Origin: Diprion similis
Lineage: Eukaryota > Arthropoda > Insecta > Hymenoptera > Diprionidae
NCBI RefSeq assembly: GCF_021155765.1
Contig: NC_060112.1
Coordinates: 8,990,001 to 9,054,000 of the forward strand
Direction: 5' to 3'
Length of the DNA: 64,000 bases
In this document: positions 38,288 to 52,600 of the stretch, piece after piece
How positions within the stretch are numbered: the stretch's first letter is position 1
How the letters are laid out: the number at the start of each line of letters is the position of its first letter
The notes under the pieces: generated by a model
What the model saw: the letters and a program-made list of their open reading frames with translations, nothing else
The model's database searches: none
What the model was told of the DNA's origin: nothing
Program-made: the position numbers and the translations under genes

Positions 38288-39704
38288 CTTACGTACTCTC
38301 GAGCCGAACGGCGATCAACTAACTGCCAATCCAAGTCCCAAGTCCCAACTGCCAAACTAACTAACAAGCACTATGCAAGTAGAAACATGGCCAAACAGTG
38401 GGGCAAACGTCGTTCCCACGCATGGAATGCACGAAGTATGTTACGGTACCGAATGACAGTAATTGTCAAGTCAGTGAGACATACTTTTTTTCTCTACAGT
38501 ACATAGATGTTGTCACAAGATACCGCCACTAGACGCATCGGATTTCAATTCTCTTTGCAAGGCTTCGATTTAAAATGGGCTGCGATCAGCTTTGGAATTT
38601 TTTTCGACTTTCTTTAGGACACAGATGCAGTAAACATCCTATTCAGGTGGCACTATTACGAAATCATTGAAAGTAGAACTCGTTCAAATTCAGATAGATT
38701 AAAATTCAGAATTACGCTTTTGCATGTGCAAAATTTTAGAGCAAGTCATCAACCGCTGACGAATTGCGCATGGAGCAATTGAACGACTCTCATTAAAGAA
38801 GTTACCAGATCCTTAATATGGCTTTTAAGGCTTACTTACCCGCAGAGTTCTGATCATGAAGACGGGTAGTCGTCCTTACATTCTTCCGTCCACTCAAGAA
38901 TCAGTTCAAAATGAGATGGACCGGTAGGCTATACTTCCTCGCAGTGCATCCTGGATAGCCCCAAATTAGTCCACGTCTATTCTTCGATTTCGCCCTTATT
39001 GACATTGCTTCACTAAAAGTTGAATAACTCGGTGATAAAAATCGTGCGACAAATTCCTATACGAACTATTTTGAGGAGATTTCAGTCTACAAAATGGCTA
39101 TTTCAAAAGTTCTCTTTTTGAATGCCCCGTAGAGAACTTTGAAAGACTTGTTTTTTTTCCTGAGTTTCCCAACTCAGAACTCAAACCCACGTCGTGAGGT
39201 AAAAAATGACTGCACGAAGAATTTTCAAAAACCACCTTGAAGAGCAAGTTTCAACTTTTGAAATGCCTCCCTGAGATATTTTTTTTCCGACTATTTTTCA
39301 TTGAGTTACAGCATTTTGAAAATCGGTATTATTTCGCCAAGTGCAGGGTGCGCCGTTAGTTTTTTTGCTGAGTGTATTAATTACTCTATTATTATGTTAT
39401 TTTGTTTTACCAAAAGCATGCCACAGCATGAAAGTAATTCTTTCTGTCTATCTCTTATTATAGCTTCAGCTCGGTGCAAATGACAGTCTTTTGTTAACCC
39501 CTAGGGAATTTTTAAAGTGAACGCTAAATTCCCTAGTGTGAAAGTGTTCCGCTTATTGCGCGTGGCTAGCTGCCTTCACCAATCCACAGTTAGTGGTCCA
39601 AGATTTGTATCTGTAGCCTTGTTTGTAGTAAGTTCGTCAGGAAGATAAATGTAACATAGTTATCGTTATCGTTATTCCGCGTGTTTCTGAGTACAAAAAC
39701 AAAC
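38288..39704. promoter_or_regulatory. Divergent promoter region of SUCLA2-1 and export adaptor
   Basis: About 1.4 kb lie between the two divergent start codons. The 100 bp upstream of SUCLA2-1 and the 150 bp upstream of 39705 are less AT-rich than the middle. A hairpin near 39107-39138 pairs CAAAAGTTCTC with GAGAACTTTG. I found no recognisable core promoter motif. Confidence 0.3.
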
Positions 39705-42700
39705 ATGTCCGAGATTGACGCGAAAGTGAACATGTCCCTCGGTAAGTGGCCAGTCTACAGAAATGTAGAAAATTTCACGATACCTTGTGAGCGTACGGCT
39801 GCATTTCTTGCCAGCTTGTATAAAATGGCGCTGCAATATTTCCGTGTTTATTTTACCCCTGCACAGTCATTACGTACTCAATGCCTTCCGACAGCGAGAC
39901 GATTAGTAAAAAAATCGAATGTTCATGAGATAATCGGAAAAAATGACACAAACTGGTCAAAAAGTTCTTTTTGGGTCATATGATACGATGACGCCCTTTT
40001 CTGACTCATGCTTGCGCTTGTCTATGACTAAGAAGAACCATCAGTCCATATGCGTGTATGATTCGTACATACATACACACGTACATCTACTTTGCTTCGC
40101 GTAGGAAGCTCGCAACTAAACTGTTGCTAATTTAGTACGATAATATCTCCTAAATAATATGATTCCGGAACAGTGTGGTCTGGAATGGATAAATTCCCTT
40201 GTCCTCTGCTGCCCTTATGGTCCAGGGAAGCGGGGAAATCGTCAAAGAATATCCTAATAAGCACCCCCTCTGCACCTTATGTCTGTGTGTGGTAACTAAA
40301 AGAGGTGATCACACAGAACTATTCATTCCTTTCGTCATGTAAGAAGATGCAGACGGGTAGCAACTACACGAGTAATATTCCTGCTCACTGTGTTCGGAAT
40401 GTGAACTTTCGACTGTGTATCTTATCACCTTGATACAGAGAAAACCTATTGCTCTGCAAGCCGAGACATGGCATTGAGTTCTACACAGACCCAGAATTCA
40501 ATATCAACGTAAAGATATGCTTGATTGACATTGTTCAACGGAGACTCGCATAATCTTTGATCATCCTGATATTTTAAAAGGACCATCAAGCAGAAAAGAA
40601 GATTGCAGGGTTCTTTCCAATATAACATTTTTTGCAATATTGTGTGTCACACATCATTGATATTTTTTCTATATGAAAATAATGTCAATATGCATAACAT
40701 CAACTTAAACTGTTGATGACAATATAAGAGACTAGAAACAAAATTTTCTAAAACTCAAAATCCAGAGGAAAACAAGCTGCAAACAACATTATGTAAAGTA
40801 ACTGATCTTTGGAAGAATTAATTTTTTATTTTTTTTTTTTATAAGTAACTATTTCTCTTGGAAATAATTTTTGATGTTTTATATATTTATTTATTTATGT
40901 ATTGGTCAATTGTGCTACTAATCCCTTACATAAGCCCTATTGGATAATATACAAAGTATGATTGAAGTAAATTACAAATTTCAAAAAAATCAAACAATAA
41001 TTGCAGTATTCTACCATTTAACACAGCTTGTCAACTGAAAAGCCTAAGCAAGATTCTTGTGTATTCAACATATCTGGTTTCAAGGACTGTGTCAACATGT
41101 TTTTGAAATTTACTAAATCGGCAATCAGGAGATAGGATTTGAGAAAATAAATATTTTCCTCAATTTTGTCAAGCCAATGCAAAAAGGAAATTATTAACCA
41201 TGTCCATGAGGAAAAGTATATTCAGAACTGGGGACTTATAAATTAATAATATGAGAAAAAAAAAGAAAGAAAAATACCAGGAAAGGATAATTATTGAGAA
41301 TCATCGTTGTCACATGAAAAGGAGAGAAATGTCACAATTTTGTTACCCTATAATCTATGAAAATTTATATATAACTCGCTGTTGAGGCCGTACGCTCACT
41401 AAAACTTGCGAATTTTCTTCCTTTTAAGATGAGATCATAAAGATGGACAAAAAGGATAAAAAGAATAAAAAGACCGCATCTCCGAATAAAAAAGGCAGTA
41501 TCAAACGGAATCGCGCAGGCAACGTGCGGGGCCGAGGTGGTTTCAGAGGCCGTGGCGTGAGGAACGCAAATCAAAACGGTACTGCTGCAAAAGCAAGTCA
41601 GTCATGGCGTCTGAATCGCAATCAGAATCAGAATATCATCCAAGGTGGTTACGTTAAAAGACGCTACAACAAAAACGGCGGCTTAACCAGATCGAGAAGC
41701 AATTTAAACTTGAACCTAAAACGTGGTGGGCCAAAAAATACCAACAGAGGTGGCTTGGTATCACGACGAGGCCGCGGTGGCAGGGCAGGATTAAACCGCA
41801 GCAGGAGCCGCACAAACTTGACCTTTACTCAGAGAGGATTTTATACTGGAAACAATAATAACAACAACAACAACAAAAATCTATTGAAAAGAACAAACAG
41901 TTTGCCTAATTTGAGAGACCCCACCTCCGTGCATAACAGATTAGGATATCAGAGCCCCGCGCAGGCCGCGTATCGGAATCGTGTGAAACGAGCTAAACAA
42001 GTACTTCTGCAACGTCAAAGCCAGAGAATGAATCATCCCAATGAATTCAGAGTGAGTATACTTCAATACCTTTGGCTGTTATCTTTTCTTCTCTCACCCC
42101 AGTGCATTACGCAACTTACTATTCTATAGGTACTATGGCTTAACTTATTCTACATTTGTACCAGACTTTTTGCTATATGATGTGCATAATCTCAAGATGA
42201 TTCAATTTTTTGATCAAATCCCTTCTTTCATGCTTTTCTTTTTTCCACTGTGCCATCTCATATATTCGTCCTCATATTTCTTTTCTATTTGTAGATGCCG
42301 CAAGCTGGTAAATCCCTGACGACACTTCAGCAGAGAGCATTGGAGCGACGCCAACAAATACTTACATCTCAACGACGCTACAACACCGGAGGTTTACGCT
42401 CTGACCAGATAGTACGTGCCCAACGACGGACTCAGTATCTACAGAAACTAATGAGGATGAAGTATGATATGTTTATTTAAATTTACGATTTATAGGACAA
42501 ACTCCAGATTTCGAGACTATACTTTGCCATTTGGATCCTTGTCAAGTTGAATTAACGCATATAACTGTATTTTATTATTTTTCACACCTCATAAGTATAT
42601 TTTTCAGCTGTAATTCTAACTTGGGAGACGTTATTCCATCAGTTTTGAATATTGTAAAATAAACTATAATGTTGAATGATATGAGATAATTTTGAAGAAC

Positions 42701-43341
42701 TATTGATCAAAAGGTCTCTGAATGAATGATAATTCACACAAAGATACCTCGGTTTCAATTACTGACCATTATTACAAATGGAAAGTTAACCGAAAACAAC
42801 TCCTAACTGTATCAAGTCGTGTCCCTGGTCTGCAATGTTCTTCTTGTAATGATTGAAAACAAGTGATGTTGTTATTGCAGTACCGCACGGATGAACGCGG
42901 GTCAGAATGTTAACTTCATGTGCACTCTTGGAAATGACTACGGGCGTGAAATTCGTCAGCGTTCGATCAGTCTTTCCAGAAATCAGGGAGGAAACATAAA
43001 CAACCTGCGCCAATTACCTCGGGGACGCTCTCCATTCAGGCAAAGCGTGCAAAGCTTAAACATGGTAAACTTTTTCTCTTAATTAAAATGGTAGACTAGA
43101 ATAAAAAGCAACGAAAAACAACATGCAAAGTAATGGATTTTAGGTTGGTCGAGCTCCACTTTTCGGCCAGCAACAGAGGCGTTCCCGCTCCAGATCACGT
43201 TCCCGCTCTCGTAATCGCAACATCCCTATTGCTGACCCAGGAACTGATGTTGATGATCGTACCTTCAGTGAAGTTATGTACAGTTTGTCCGGGAACCTTG
43301 GTGTAACCGGAAGGACACTTAACGATAGATTCAGTTTCTAA
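39705..43341 (+). CDS. RGG/RS-rich protein with UAP56-binding motif, probable mRNA export adaptor
   Basis: Exons 39705-39741, 41429-42051, 42295-42461, 42881-43064 and 43144-43341 give 402 aa in phase. Splicing exon 1 to exon 2 creates MSEIDAKVNMSLDEIIKMDK, whose MSLDEIIKMD core matches the UAP56-binding motif (MSLDDIIKL type) of the export adaptors ALYREF and UIF/FYTTD1. RGG-like repeats (RGRGGFRGRG, SRRGRGGRAG) follow, with three related Ser/Asn-Leu motifs near residues 100, 138 and 166 and a run of Asn near 154. An RS tract (RRSRSRSRSRSRNRN) and a C-terminal GRTLNDRFSF resemble the LNERF element of UIF. No RRM is present, so it is not ALYREF itself. The likely role is bridging mRNA to the UAP56 helicase in the nucleus. 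The ATG at 41443 is internal (residue 18). Confidence 0.72.
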
Positions 43342-46300
43342 GAGCAAAAAGTGATTATCATAGACCCATCGATAATCTAAGACTGTCATTCTAGTTGAAA
43401 ACGCGGTAACTGAAAGATTTGTCAGATTATGCCCAACTGAAGAGATTTTAGACGTATGTGTTTGTCTATCATGAGGTGGTAAATCAATTGAAGGTTGAAA
43501 CCTTCATGACGGCGCACCTTTTTCTACCGACATTAAGATATCTACATCTCAGTAACTGTAAATCTTTACCACATATGACTGACTTCTCAAGGAAAAAAAT
43601 TTACTTGGAAAGTACTATTTTGGTTAAGTTCAAAATTATGATTGATATAAAAAAAAAAAAATTTTATTTTACGTTACATCAATTCTTTTCGCAAAAACAA
43701 TCAAACCTTGTATTGTTTATCTATTGGATTGGTGATTTATTCATCCTTCAATTGTGCAGAAGAGCGTACATGTACGCTGAAATGGCATGATTTTGTGGGA
43801 TTCGAAATGGTCAGTAACTTATAGATGGCTTTGTGTAATAGAAATTTGAAAGTGGTAAAAAAAATTTCAAACAAGTTTCATAATAATTTTAATTTCTGAT
43901 GATAATACTATTGGATATGATATTCATTGGACAGCTTTCGATGCACTCATAAATTACATGCAATAAGAATTTGATTTCAAGTTTTATTTTCTAGATCTTT
44001 TTATTGAATTAAAACTTTTACTGTATTCTTCGTAGACTTATGAGAAGAGTACATTAAGGGCATGTAAGAATGAATTACTTTCATTCGCCAATATTAAAAA
44101 TTTCTTTGAATACATTTAAATTATAGAAACAAAGTTCTAAATACTTGAATCAAATGCCATTGAATGAGTTCGTAATATAATAGACTTCTGTCGAAGATAA
44201 AATTATGAAAATAGTTATAAATAAAGCAAAGCAGTTCCGAATACTGTCATTGATTCATATTATATCCGTTACTTGAGTTGCATACAGTATTGTGTAGATG
44301 AGGTACGAAAGTCTTGTGTGATTTATTTTATTATTTCGTTCGTTTTGCTTCAATAGCTATTTCAGAACATGTCGAGTTTATGGAAATATATTGAAAAATT
44401 TAAGAATAACCATTTTCTCTGTTAATTGAGAAGATTAAGGCAACATTATTTTTTTCGTTAATTTGTACACAGAATTATGCATACAATACACATGGATAAT
44501 ACTCGGTGTACTGCGATCAATATTTCTTACTTCGTAACTATAATTCACATAGTTATTTGTGAATGTCTCCTGATGTAAGTAGGCAGCTTAACTGTACATT
44601 GTATAGTTAAAACAAAATTACGCTTCACGTAAAGCTGCAAAGTTTTGTGGACAGAGATAAATATTTGAGAATAGTGAACTGGGTGACATATTTATTTAAT
44701 AGTTCGCATTTCAAGTGCTTCGATTAGTTTAACATTTCTCTTATATGTATATTAACTGTTAACCTGTGTGATACCTTTGTAAGGAGTGTTTTATCTGTAT
44801 AATAACAGTTATTATTATTCTTTAACTGTAATGTCTAGTATTCGCAAAATATTAGAAATCATACAAATATCGTTTCATAGGAGTTGAAGTGTAATATATA
44901 AAGTAAAATTTCTAAGAAACTTCATAACAGATCATGAGAATACACTCCCTACGTAATAAATATACCTGAATATGTTTTTTGTTAAGAATTTTCTAACCCT
45001 GTACGGTCACACTGGGACGAAAACGTCCACGTAAAGTTTTCACAGTGTTAAATCTCATTAAGAAATCTTTAAAAAAAATTTCAGAATACTTTGGAATCCT
45101 TCTAGAATGTGAATCCACGTCTGTTCAAGTACAAAAGTCATTACATTTGCTATAATTTTGTATTTGATCGAAATCTCTAGAAAAAAGTGCTTCGGGCTAA
45201 ATTGCAACAATTGAAATATGAACGATAATAAAAATAATTACCATGGATTATCATCATGGACATATTATGTATTGAAGCATTTGAAAATGCACAATTTAAA
45301 GAATAGGAGAATCCAGGATTCTTAAGCAAAATAATATTGATAATTATTACGGCAAAAATAATTTTATTTTTCTGCAAACAAGAGATCGATTTTGTAAGTA
45401 TAAATGAAAACAAAGACTAGGTTATTGAAAAAATGAAAAAAATAAAAATTATCTTTCGCTAAATGTTGTGCAAGAACTAATACGATGGTCATCGCAAGTG
45501 GGTTTATGCCTCTGTTGAATATTGTGTATCAACTTCTAGCATTTTTTGTAACATTTCACCAAGATACCAAAAAACAGTCATAGAGGTCATCTGAAAGTAA
45601 CGCGGCCAGTGGTGTAAACGTAATAGTAAATTCGTAGAAAGCATATCATTCTTTACATTTTTGACCAAGGTTGAATTGAACAAAATTTTTTAATTTTTCA
45701 AATTTCAAAATTCGTTATCTGAGACTCAATTACGCTTGAGATGTAAATTAATCTTGATTCTTTCGCCCCCACTCAACTGAAGACAAAATTTTTAATCAAC
45801 GCCTCCAAGTACCTCACACCATACAAGTTAATTCAAGTCACTATATTTATAAATTCAAGTATCCCAGATAGCAGAAAACTGAAAGTCGTTAAAAAGACAT
45901 CTAAAGGATGTTTTATGCGCCATTTCCTGACGCCTAAAAAATACCTTCATGTCCAAAAGATATCTTCATGCCTAAAAGAAAGTTGTGGCACAAAAGACAT
46001 CGTTTTGACGGCTTTAGTTCTGTACTCCGTGGTTCTGTGGTGCCTCCCCAACTTATAGATAATGCTAAATTCCCATGATGAAAAAGAAGAGGGTGCAAAT
46101 TTACCTCAAAAGTTGAGGGTTTTTTCTGTGAGGGTAGGAAACTGTAATCACTGTGGAAGGTATGTATCCGATTATAACCCCGATCAAATTGAAAGGCCCA
46201 ATGAGGTCGTAAGTTCATTCACTTGAAGTGCACTTAAGCATCGCGTTGTCGAGCGTGATCTGGATACTTGCGTCTTGGTAATTTCCGTCATTTTAAAAGT

Positions 46301-46623
46301 TTTGTTTATGTCATGTTTGTTTATATTTACGTGTGAGAAAAAAAATTCGGATGTACGAAAGTGATGACTTTGTCTTTAACATATAATACTTAACGAAATG
46401 AAAAATAGATAAAACCCATGGAGTGACTTAACAATGACATGGTTTTCGACAATTTAACACAGTTTCGGAATTCTGTATAGATTTAGCCAGTACAATGCGC
46501 ACCGGCTGCTTCGGAAATTGAAGAAGGAATTAGAAACTAAACTGTTTGCTACGGTTCTACCGTGAAACTGAAGTTGAAAGATTTTTACATTAACGAACAC
46601 CGGTAAATCAGCTTTATTATACA
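43342..46623. other. Intergenic region between export adaptor and SUCLA2-2
   Basis: This 3.3 kb holds the 3' flank of the export-adaptor gene and the upstream region of SUCLA2-2. I see no further gene. The minus-strand frame at 45934-46218 has no recognisable family content. Confidence 0.5.
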
Positions 46624-49600
46624 ATGTTGCCACGAGTTGCTTTCTCGTCACGGATTTTAGCGCATCCAGGTAGACTCAAGGTATGTTTTCAGATAGCGGA
46701 TTGTTAAGATAATTTTTCGACCTATAACAGGGAAATTGCATGAAAATTCTACTATAGGCCCTCTATTTTTGAACACTGATAGATAGAATACAACCCACGA
46801 AAAAATGATCGAAAAATATCTTCTTCAACACTCCAATTTAATAATGATAAAAATCACTAAATATTGGTTTGTATTTGTTCAGACAGACGGCTACATCGTA
46901 AATAATGGGTTTGAAGCATTTGCAGGCTTCAATATGGTATTCTAATGACAGAGCGTCAAAGTCAATATATTTTACTATTGTTATTTGTATTTAATTTCTG
47001 CAAGTAAATGGTTTTCTAAAACCCGAGACTTTATAGCATTTTTTATAACCAGAGGATATATCAATACGAATATTTAGCCACACATCAGATAATTTGTTTT
47101 TACACGAGATTTCAAGATTATACGAGTTTAAAAGACGTCACATGATTTTAAAGATTTCAGAGAAGTAAACGATTTCACAAGATTCATATGATTTTCAAAG
47201 ATTCCACGAGGTTTCGTTAGGTTTCGTAATTTTTAAGACATTTCAGAGATTTTAAATAACGACACAATATTTCATGATAATGGTGAACGCCAGATTTCAA
47301 TCATGGCCAGCATCTCGTGTCAATAGATATTGAACGTCTATAACTTTCTTAGGTTTTTAATTTCACGTGTTTGACAGTGGCTCTGCTCTTACGGGAAAAT
47401 TATTTGAAAAACACGCAACAAATCCTCAAGTAACCAACTCATATAATGATTTATTTCTTTTTTTATCAATAACTTTGATTAGTGTTATTAAAATATCAGT
47501 TTACCAAGTACATCAATAATATTTATAACACTAATAAAAGATATGTCCAGCTTTGTCACCCACTCCAAATTCTTTTATCTAAAAAAACCTCGACTGGCGT
47601 ATATTTTCTTATTCGCTTGATTCAAGGAGACACAATATTTCCTATACCTCTAATTTAACAGTATGATATTATTTCATTAACTTCGGCTTTACTTACCAGA
47701 GTTCATGTTTAATAATTGTTCTTGTCTACATAAATCGACTTACCATATTCCCAGGGCATTTTTGGTACTCAAAACCTCGAGATCCTGAGATCCAAGCCTG
47801 TCCGGTTACCTGCTGCGACTCGTCCCGAAAAATCCAACGTCTTGCACATTCACACTTTGTGCAGTACTTAATTTTTTTTTTTCATTTTACTTAGATCCCA
47901 TCATGCCTGACGCATCCGCCAGTAAGAAGTTTAAACGTACACGAGCACGTGGCATACACATTACTTAAAGAAGGTGGTATTCCCACTCCGAAATTCGGAG
48001 TAGCCAAGACACCGGATGAAGCCGCTAAATATGCCAGTGATCTGAATACACAGGACATCGTTTTGAAAGCTCAAGTCCTCGCTGGAGGTCGAGGCAAAGG
48101 ATTTTTCAAAGGATCTAGTATCGGAGGTGTCAAAATGTGTGAAACGTGAGACTGACAGGTTTTTTAAACCGGCACCATGATTTTATGCAATTGTATTTTA
48201 CAAGGAGGTGCAATCATAACAAAAACACGCGGCACCAAAATTTAACCCGTAACTCATGTGTACAGCAAAATAGTTTCAATTACCGTAATTCAATTTGTGT
48301 TTAGAATTCGAGAGTAGGAATTGTACAGAAACTAGCGTTAACTGGAAGTATGTAAAAACCATCGGTTTTTTTTTTTTTTTTTTTTAAACCATCAGGTATC
48401 TGACCTCCTGGCTATGTCCCAAATCGGTTTGTTCGCAGTGATTTTGAATTATTCCGGGCGACTCGTCACTTCGGGTGTTAGCGGTGAACTGAATAACTGA
48501 TATCTCGCGCTACGGTTTTCACCTCGATCGGATCGGTTGCTGGTAGCGCCCTCTACTCGCGAAACAGATTTGCCGCGCGTTTATCACATTTGATTTTGAT
48601 AGTGTATCTACGCGAGATTATTCTTCCGGCATATCCATTGAGGTAACCCGAGCTTTGAATGCGAGTACTTGAGTGCCTTCTGCATAATAGAACCAGCTTT
48701 CACATACCAAACTTGAATCGAACACATAATTCGTCTTGAGAAGTGCTTTGTTAGCAGTCCCAATTTTTACTTAAAAAGATAAAAAACAAAAAAAAAAAAA
48801 AAAAAAAAAAACCAGCTGGCCGAATCTCGCAGACCCAGTGGGAACAACTAACACGGAGAGAGTATCAGACCTCCGGATCATAGATTCTGCCGAAACTTTT
48901 AAACGTGTTTCGTTGGCTTAAAATATGGAACTTCTGATGTATAGTTCCATCCATTGAGCTTTATCTTGTGTGATTGTGCGATTGACAACACATCAAGTTG
49001 TCAAAAATTGGAAGTTTATGCTTAACTATGACGTGGAAATAATAATATATCCGTTTACACTTCACTCTGTGAGAACCCGTCATCGAAACTTCAAGACAGG
49101 ACAATGAAAATTAATATTTCAGGTAAATAAACATAATGGGTTTCTGTTATCAGGACACCATCAAGCTGCTGATGTAATCGATTTGAATCGGAGTAAAGAA
49201 CTGCGCAATGGATGAAGCTACACATCAGAAGCTCTGTAATATATTAGGGCAAGGAAACAACCCTAGAAGTTTCAGCAAAATCCGTGATGCGGAGGTCTGA
49301 TACCCTCCTTGAAAGTAGCGAAAAATATGCGTGTGTACCTAGACCTAAGAAAAATCAAGGACATTTATTGCTGAAAACCCAAAGAGAATGTACGATTATC
49401 GAAATGGCAGCAACGGAGTTACAAAGTTATCATTTTTAAAGTTGGACGAAATTTTTGTTCAAAATAAATATCGAAGCATAACGTAACGCCAAAATTAGTT
49501 GGCAGCAAAAATCAATCCCACGAATGCTGTCCTGTCGATTGGAAATCGGGCATTAAAATCTCTGAAAAATAAATATCGCGCTAAAGTGATGCATATAGGA

Positions 49601-52600
49601 TGATTTTTAATGAAGATTCATTTTTTTCAGTCCAGAGGAGGCAAAAGATCTTGCAAATAAGATGCTGGGTAAATTACTCGTTACTAAACAAACGGGTGCC
49701 GATGGACGAATATGCAATGCCGTGATGGTAACGACGCGAATGTATCCTCGCAGAGAATTTTATTTGGCCGTTTTACTCGAACGAACCTTCGGGGTTAGTA
49801 AAAAAATCATAATTTCTTCTTAATATAAAAGTGGAAAAAAATAATATTTGGTTCCATTAAAGTAAGAGTATTTTACACGCATGCTTGTACGCATTTGCAA
49901 TTTCTTATACTGTTTACTGTATTCGTTTACAAATTAATTTTTGATAATATGTGCCACAAAACATGATTTTTTGGGATCAGATGCTCATTAGCTTGGGCAA
50001 ATTTTTTGGTCGTCTTACCTTCCTTACCCAACTAATTTTTTTCTTTGTTATGGATGATGTACCAAGAGGTCTTATATCTCAGGCTGGCATGTACACGAGT
50101 ACTGACAGAATATTTCTATTTGTATAATTCTACGCACAGGGTCCAGTAGTGATTGCTTCGAGTCAGGGAGGTGTCGATATAGAAGAAGTAGCTGCGACAA
50201 ACCCGAGTGCTATAACTTACGAACCCATTGATATAGAAGAAGGGATTTCTGGAGAACAAGCAGAGCGTATTGCTGTAAAAATGGGTCTCGGAAAAGTTAA
50301 GGATGAGATGGCCGGGATTATATGCAATCTGTATGAGTTGTTTCTTGCAAAAGACGCGCTTCTCCTTGAAATCAATCCATTCGCTGAAGACATGGTATCA
50401 GGAAATTGTAAATACATAATCAAGTAAAATAGGCTATATAATCTCTGCATGTTCTGGCAAAAGTTTCTTCTGAGAATGTAACCACTTTCCGGTTAAAGTC
50501 TTCTTCAGAAGTATCTGTTTTGCATCAAATTTCAGATGTTTTATCAAAATTTGTGTTCAAATACTAAATCAAAGAAACTCACCCCTAGTCATCCTTAGCG
50601 TGGTTTTCAAACGCAGGCTTGTTCTAAACAGGACTTTTCATGAAGCTGATTACAAACTGATTATCAGCATAAAAGTTATTACTTTTCGCTCGAAATTTCT
50701 GTCGCCATACGTTTTTTACGTGTTCATGATTATAATATTTTAGATGCACCCGAGCGATTGTTACAGGGTTTTGTCAAGATCTTATAGGTACATACATGGT
50801 CTTATATTTTAACAATTAGGCTTTCACTTGTATGTAAATGTGATTATTTTCCAATCATTTTGGCTCGGCACGATATCTAATCGTTTATTCTGCTCGACGT
50901 CTCTATCTCGACGTCTCCTCTCTTCTAAATTCAACGGTTTTCGCCCTACTCCTCTACTTTTCGCCGGAGCGACAACCTCTTAAATCCAGGACTATACCTC
51001 ATACGGATTATACTCCGATTATATGTACATATATAATATATTTACATTTTGAGAAACATTGTGAAGGCAGCTACAATATTTTTGCTTCAGTCTAGTTGAA
51101 CTTTAAATCAACTCTTGATGCTATGGCTTTTGATGTTCATTGCACTCGGTGAACTAGATCATCCGCACTGTAACAGTTCTCATTTCTTGGAAAACTATCA
51201 ATCCTAAATGAACGAATCTTGAAAATTCGAACAAATTCCTACGGTATGCGCGTGACTCCCAAAGCTTCCAAGTTTTATTGGAAATCAATGAATTATAGAA
51301 TTTTAGATTCGTCTCGCAATTAGCTCGTTTCGCAAGCGATACTTGTTCAGGTAAACTACGCGGCAAGTTTGATTTGGGATACTTCACGTACGCTTTGAAA
51401 ATTGAACTTCTCAAGGAGATGTTACAAAAATGAATATTTTCAGACGTTGCGCTAGACTGCAAATGCAGATTCGATGACAATGCAGAATTCCGACAAAAGG
51501 AATTATTTGCGCTTCGAGATTGGACCCAAGAAGATCCAAGAGAGGTTGCCGCTGCTAAATACGATTTGAACTACATCGCTCTTGATGGCAATATTGGTTG
51601 CATGGTAAATGGGGCTGGATTGGCTATGGCTACAATGGATATCATTAAGTTGAACGGAGGAGACCCAGCCAACTTCCTTGACCTTGGCGGTGGTGCAACC
51701 TTAGAAACAGTCAAGGAGGCCTTCAAGATCATTACTTCTGATCCAAAAGTAAGTAATATATGAAGCGTTTTTTAAGTGCTCATTTCATTGATAAATTTTT
51801 TTCATGCTGAGATTCTTCCACCAAAATGGAAAGTGACGCGTGAGTGTGAAGCCCAGTTGCCTCAAGCTGTTTTGATTTTACGATCGTTGACCTCCAGAGT
51901 TTAGCTCTTAAGCAGGAACCGTTCTTTCTACAGTCACGACTGAGGCAGCGGAAATATTATGGCTGTCCGACTTTTAAACGCCAATATTATAATCTGAAAT
52001 CTTAGATTCCTCGTGGTACGCATATGAAAAGGAACAGAAAAATGATTGAAAAAACAAACACCCAAATTGAATTGAAAAAATATTATAAAATAATTAGTGA
52101 TGTATGAGAAGAAAAGATAAAGAACATAGAAGTCATTGCATATTGTGCTAGCCAGTTGTAAAGCTTCTTCATTAACTGGATGAAATGCCTAAGATTAGCG
52201 CAATTAGATAAACCTCGTTGGTATACCACTTTTTTTTAACACTATTCAATAGTCACTTTTTAATAATAATGTTGAAAGAAAACAGTCTACAACTGCAAAA
52301 AGCGAGCCTTCGATTCGATATTTTGATGAAAATCTGTGTTTTTGGATAAAATTTAGTGTTATTTCTAGCCGATTGCTGTCCCCATTCCACAGTGTATTTC
52401 GAACATCCGGGAAGAGGGATTTAGTAAAAAGTTGTTTCGTTCCAGAATCATAAAATTGGAAGTAATGTAAAATTGACCAAAAATTATTTTTGATACGAGA
52501 CATCACTTCGTACTGAAATCGTATGCAAAAAAAAAAATAAATAAATCGTCTCCCATTCGGCATAGATACTCAATTAGTGATACAATTTCGCTCGTGAGTC

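Noticed and set aside
39681-39983. A 100-codon frame covering the first exon of the export adaptor
   Set aside because: Only 39705-39741 is used; a strong GTAAGT donor follows and the rest of the frame has no family content.
41443-42129. Start of the export-adaptor gene at 41443
   Set aside because: The frame is open upstream to an acceptor at 41428 and joins in phase to exon 39705-39741, which supplies the conserved UAP56-binding motif.
45934-46218. Minus-strand frame of 94 codons
   Set aside because: No recognisable motif, no splice-site support, and internal GCCTAAAA/TGTCCAAAA-type local repetition suggest a chance frame.
47895-48145. SUCLA2-2 as a processed or broken pseudogene
   Set aside because: It has all seven exons with conserved splice sites and phases and a continuous 454-residue frame.
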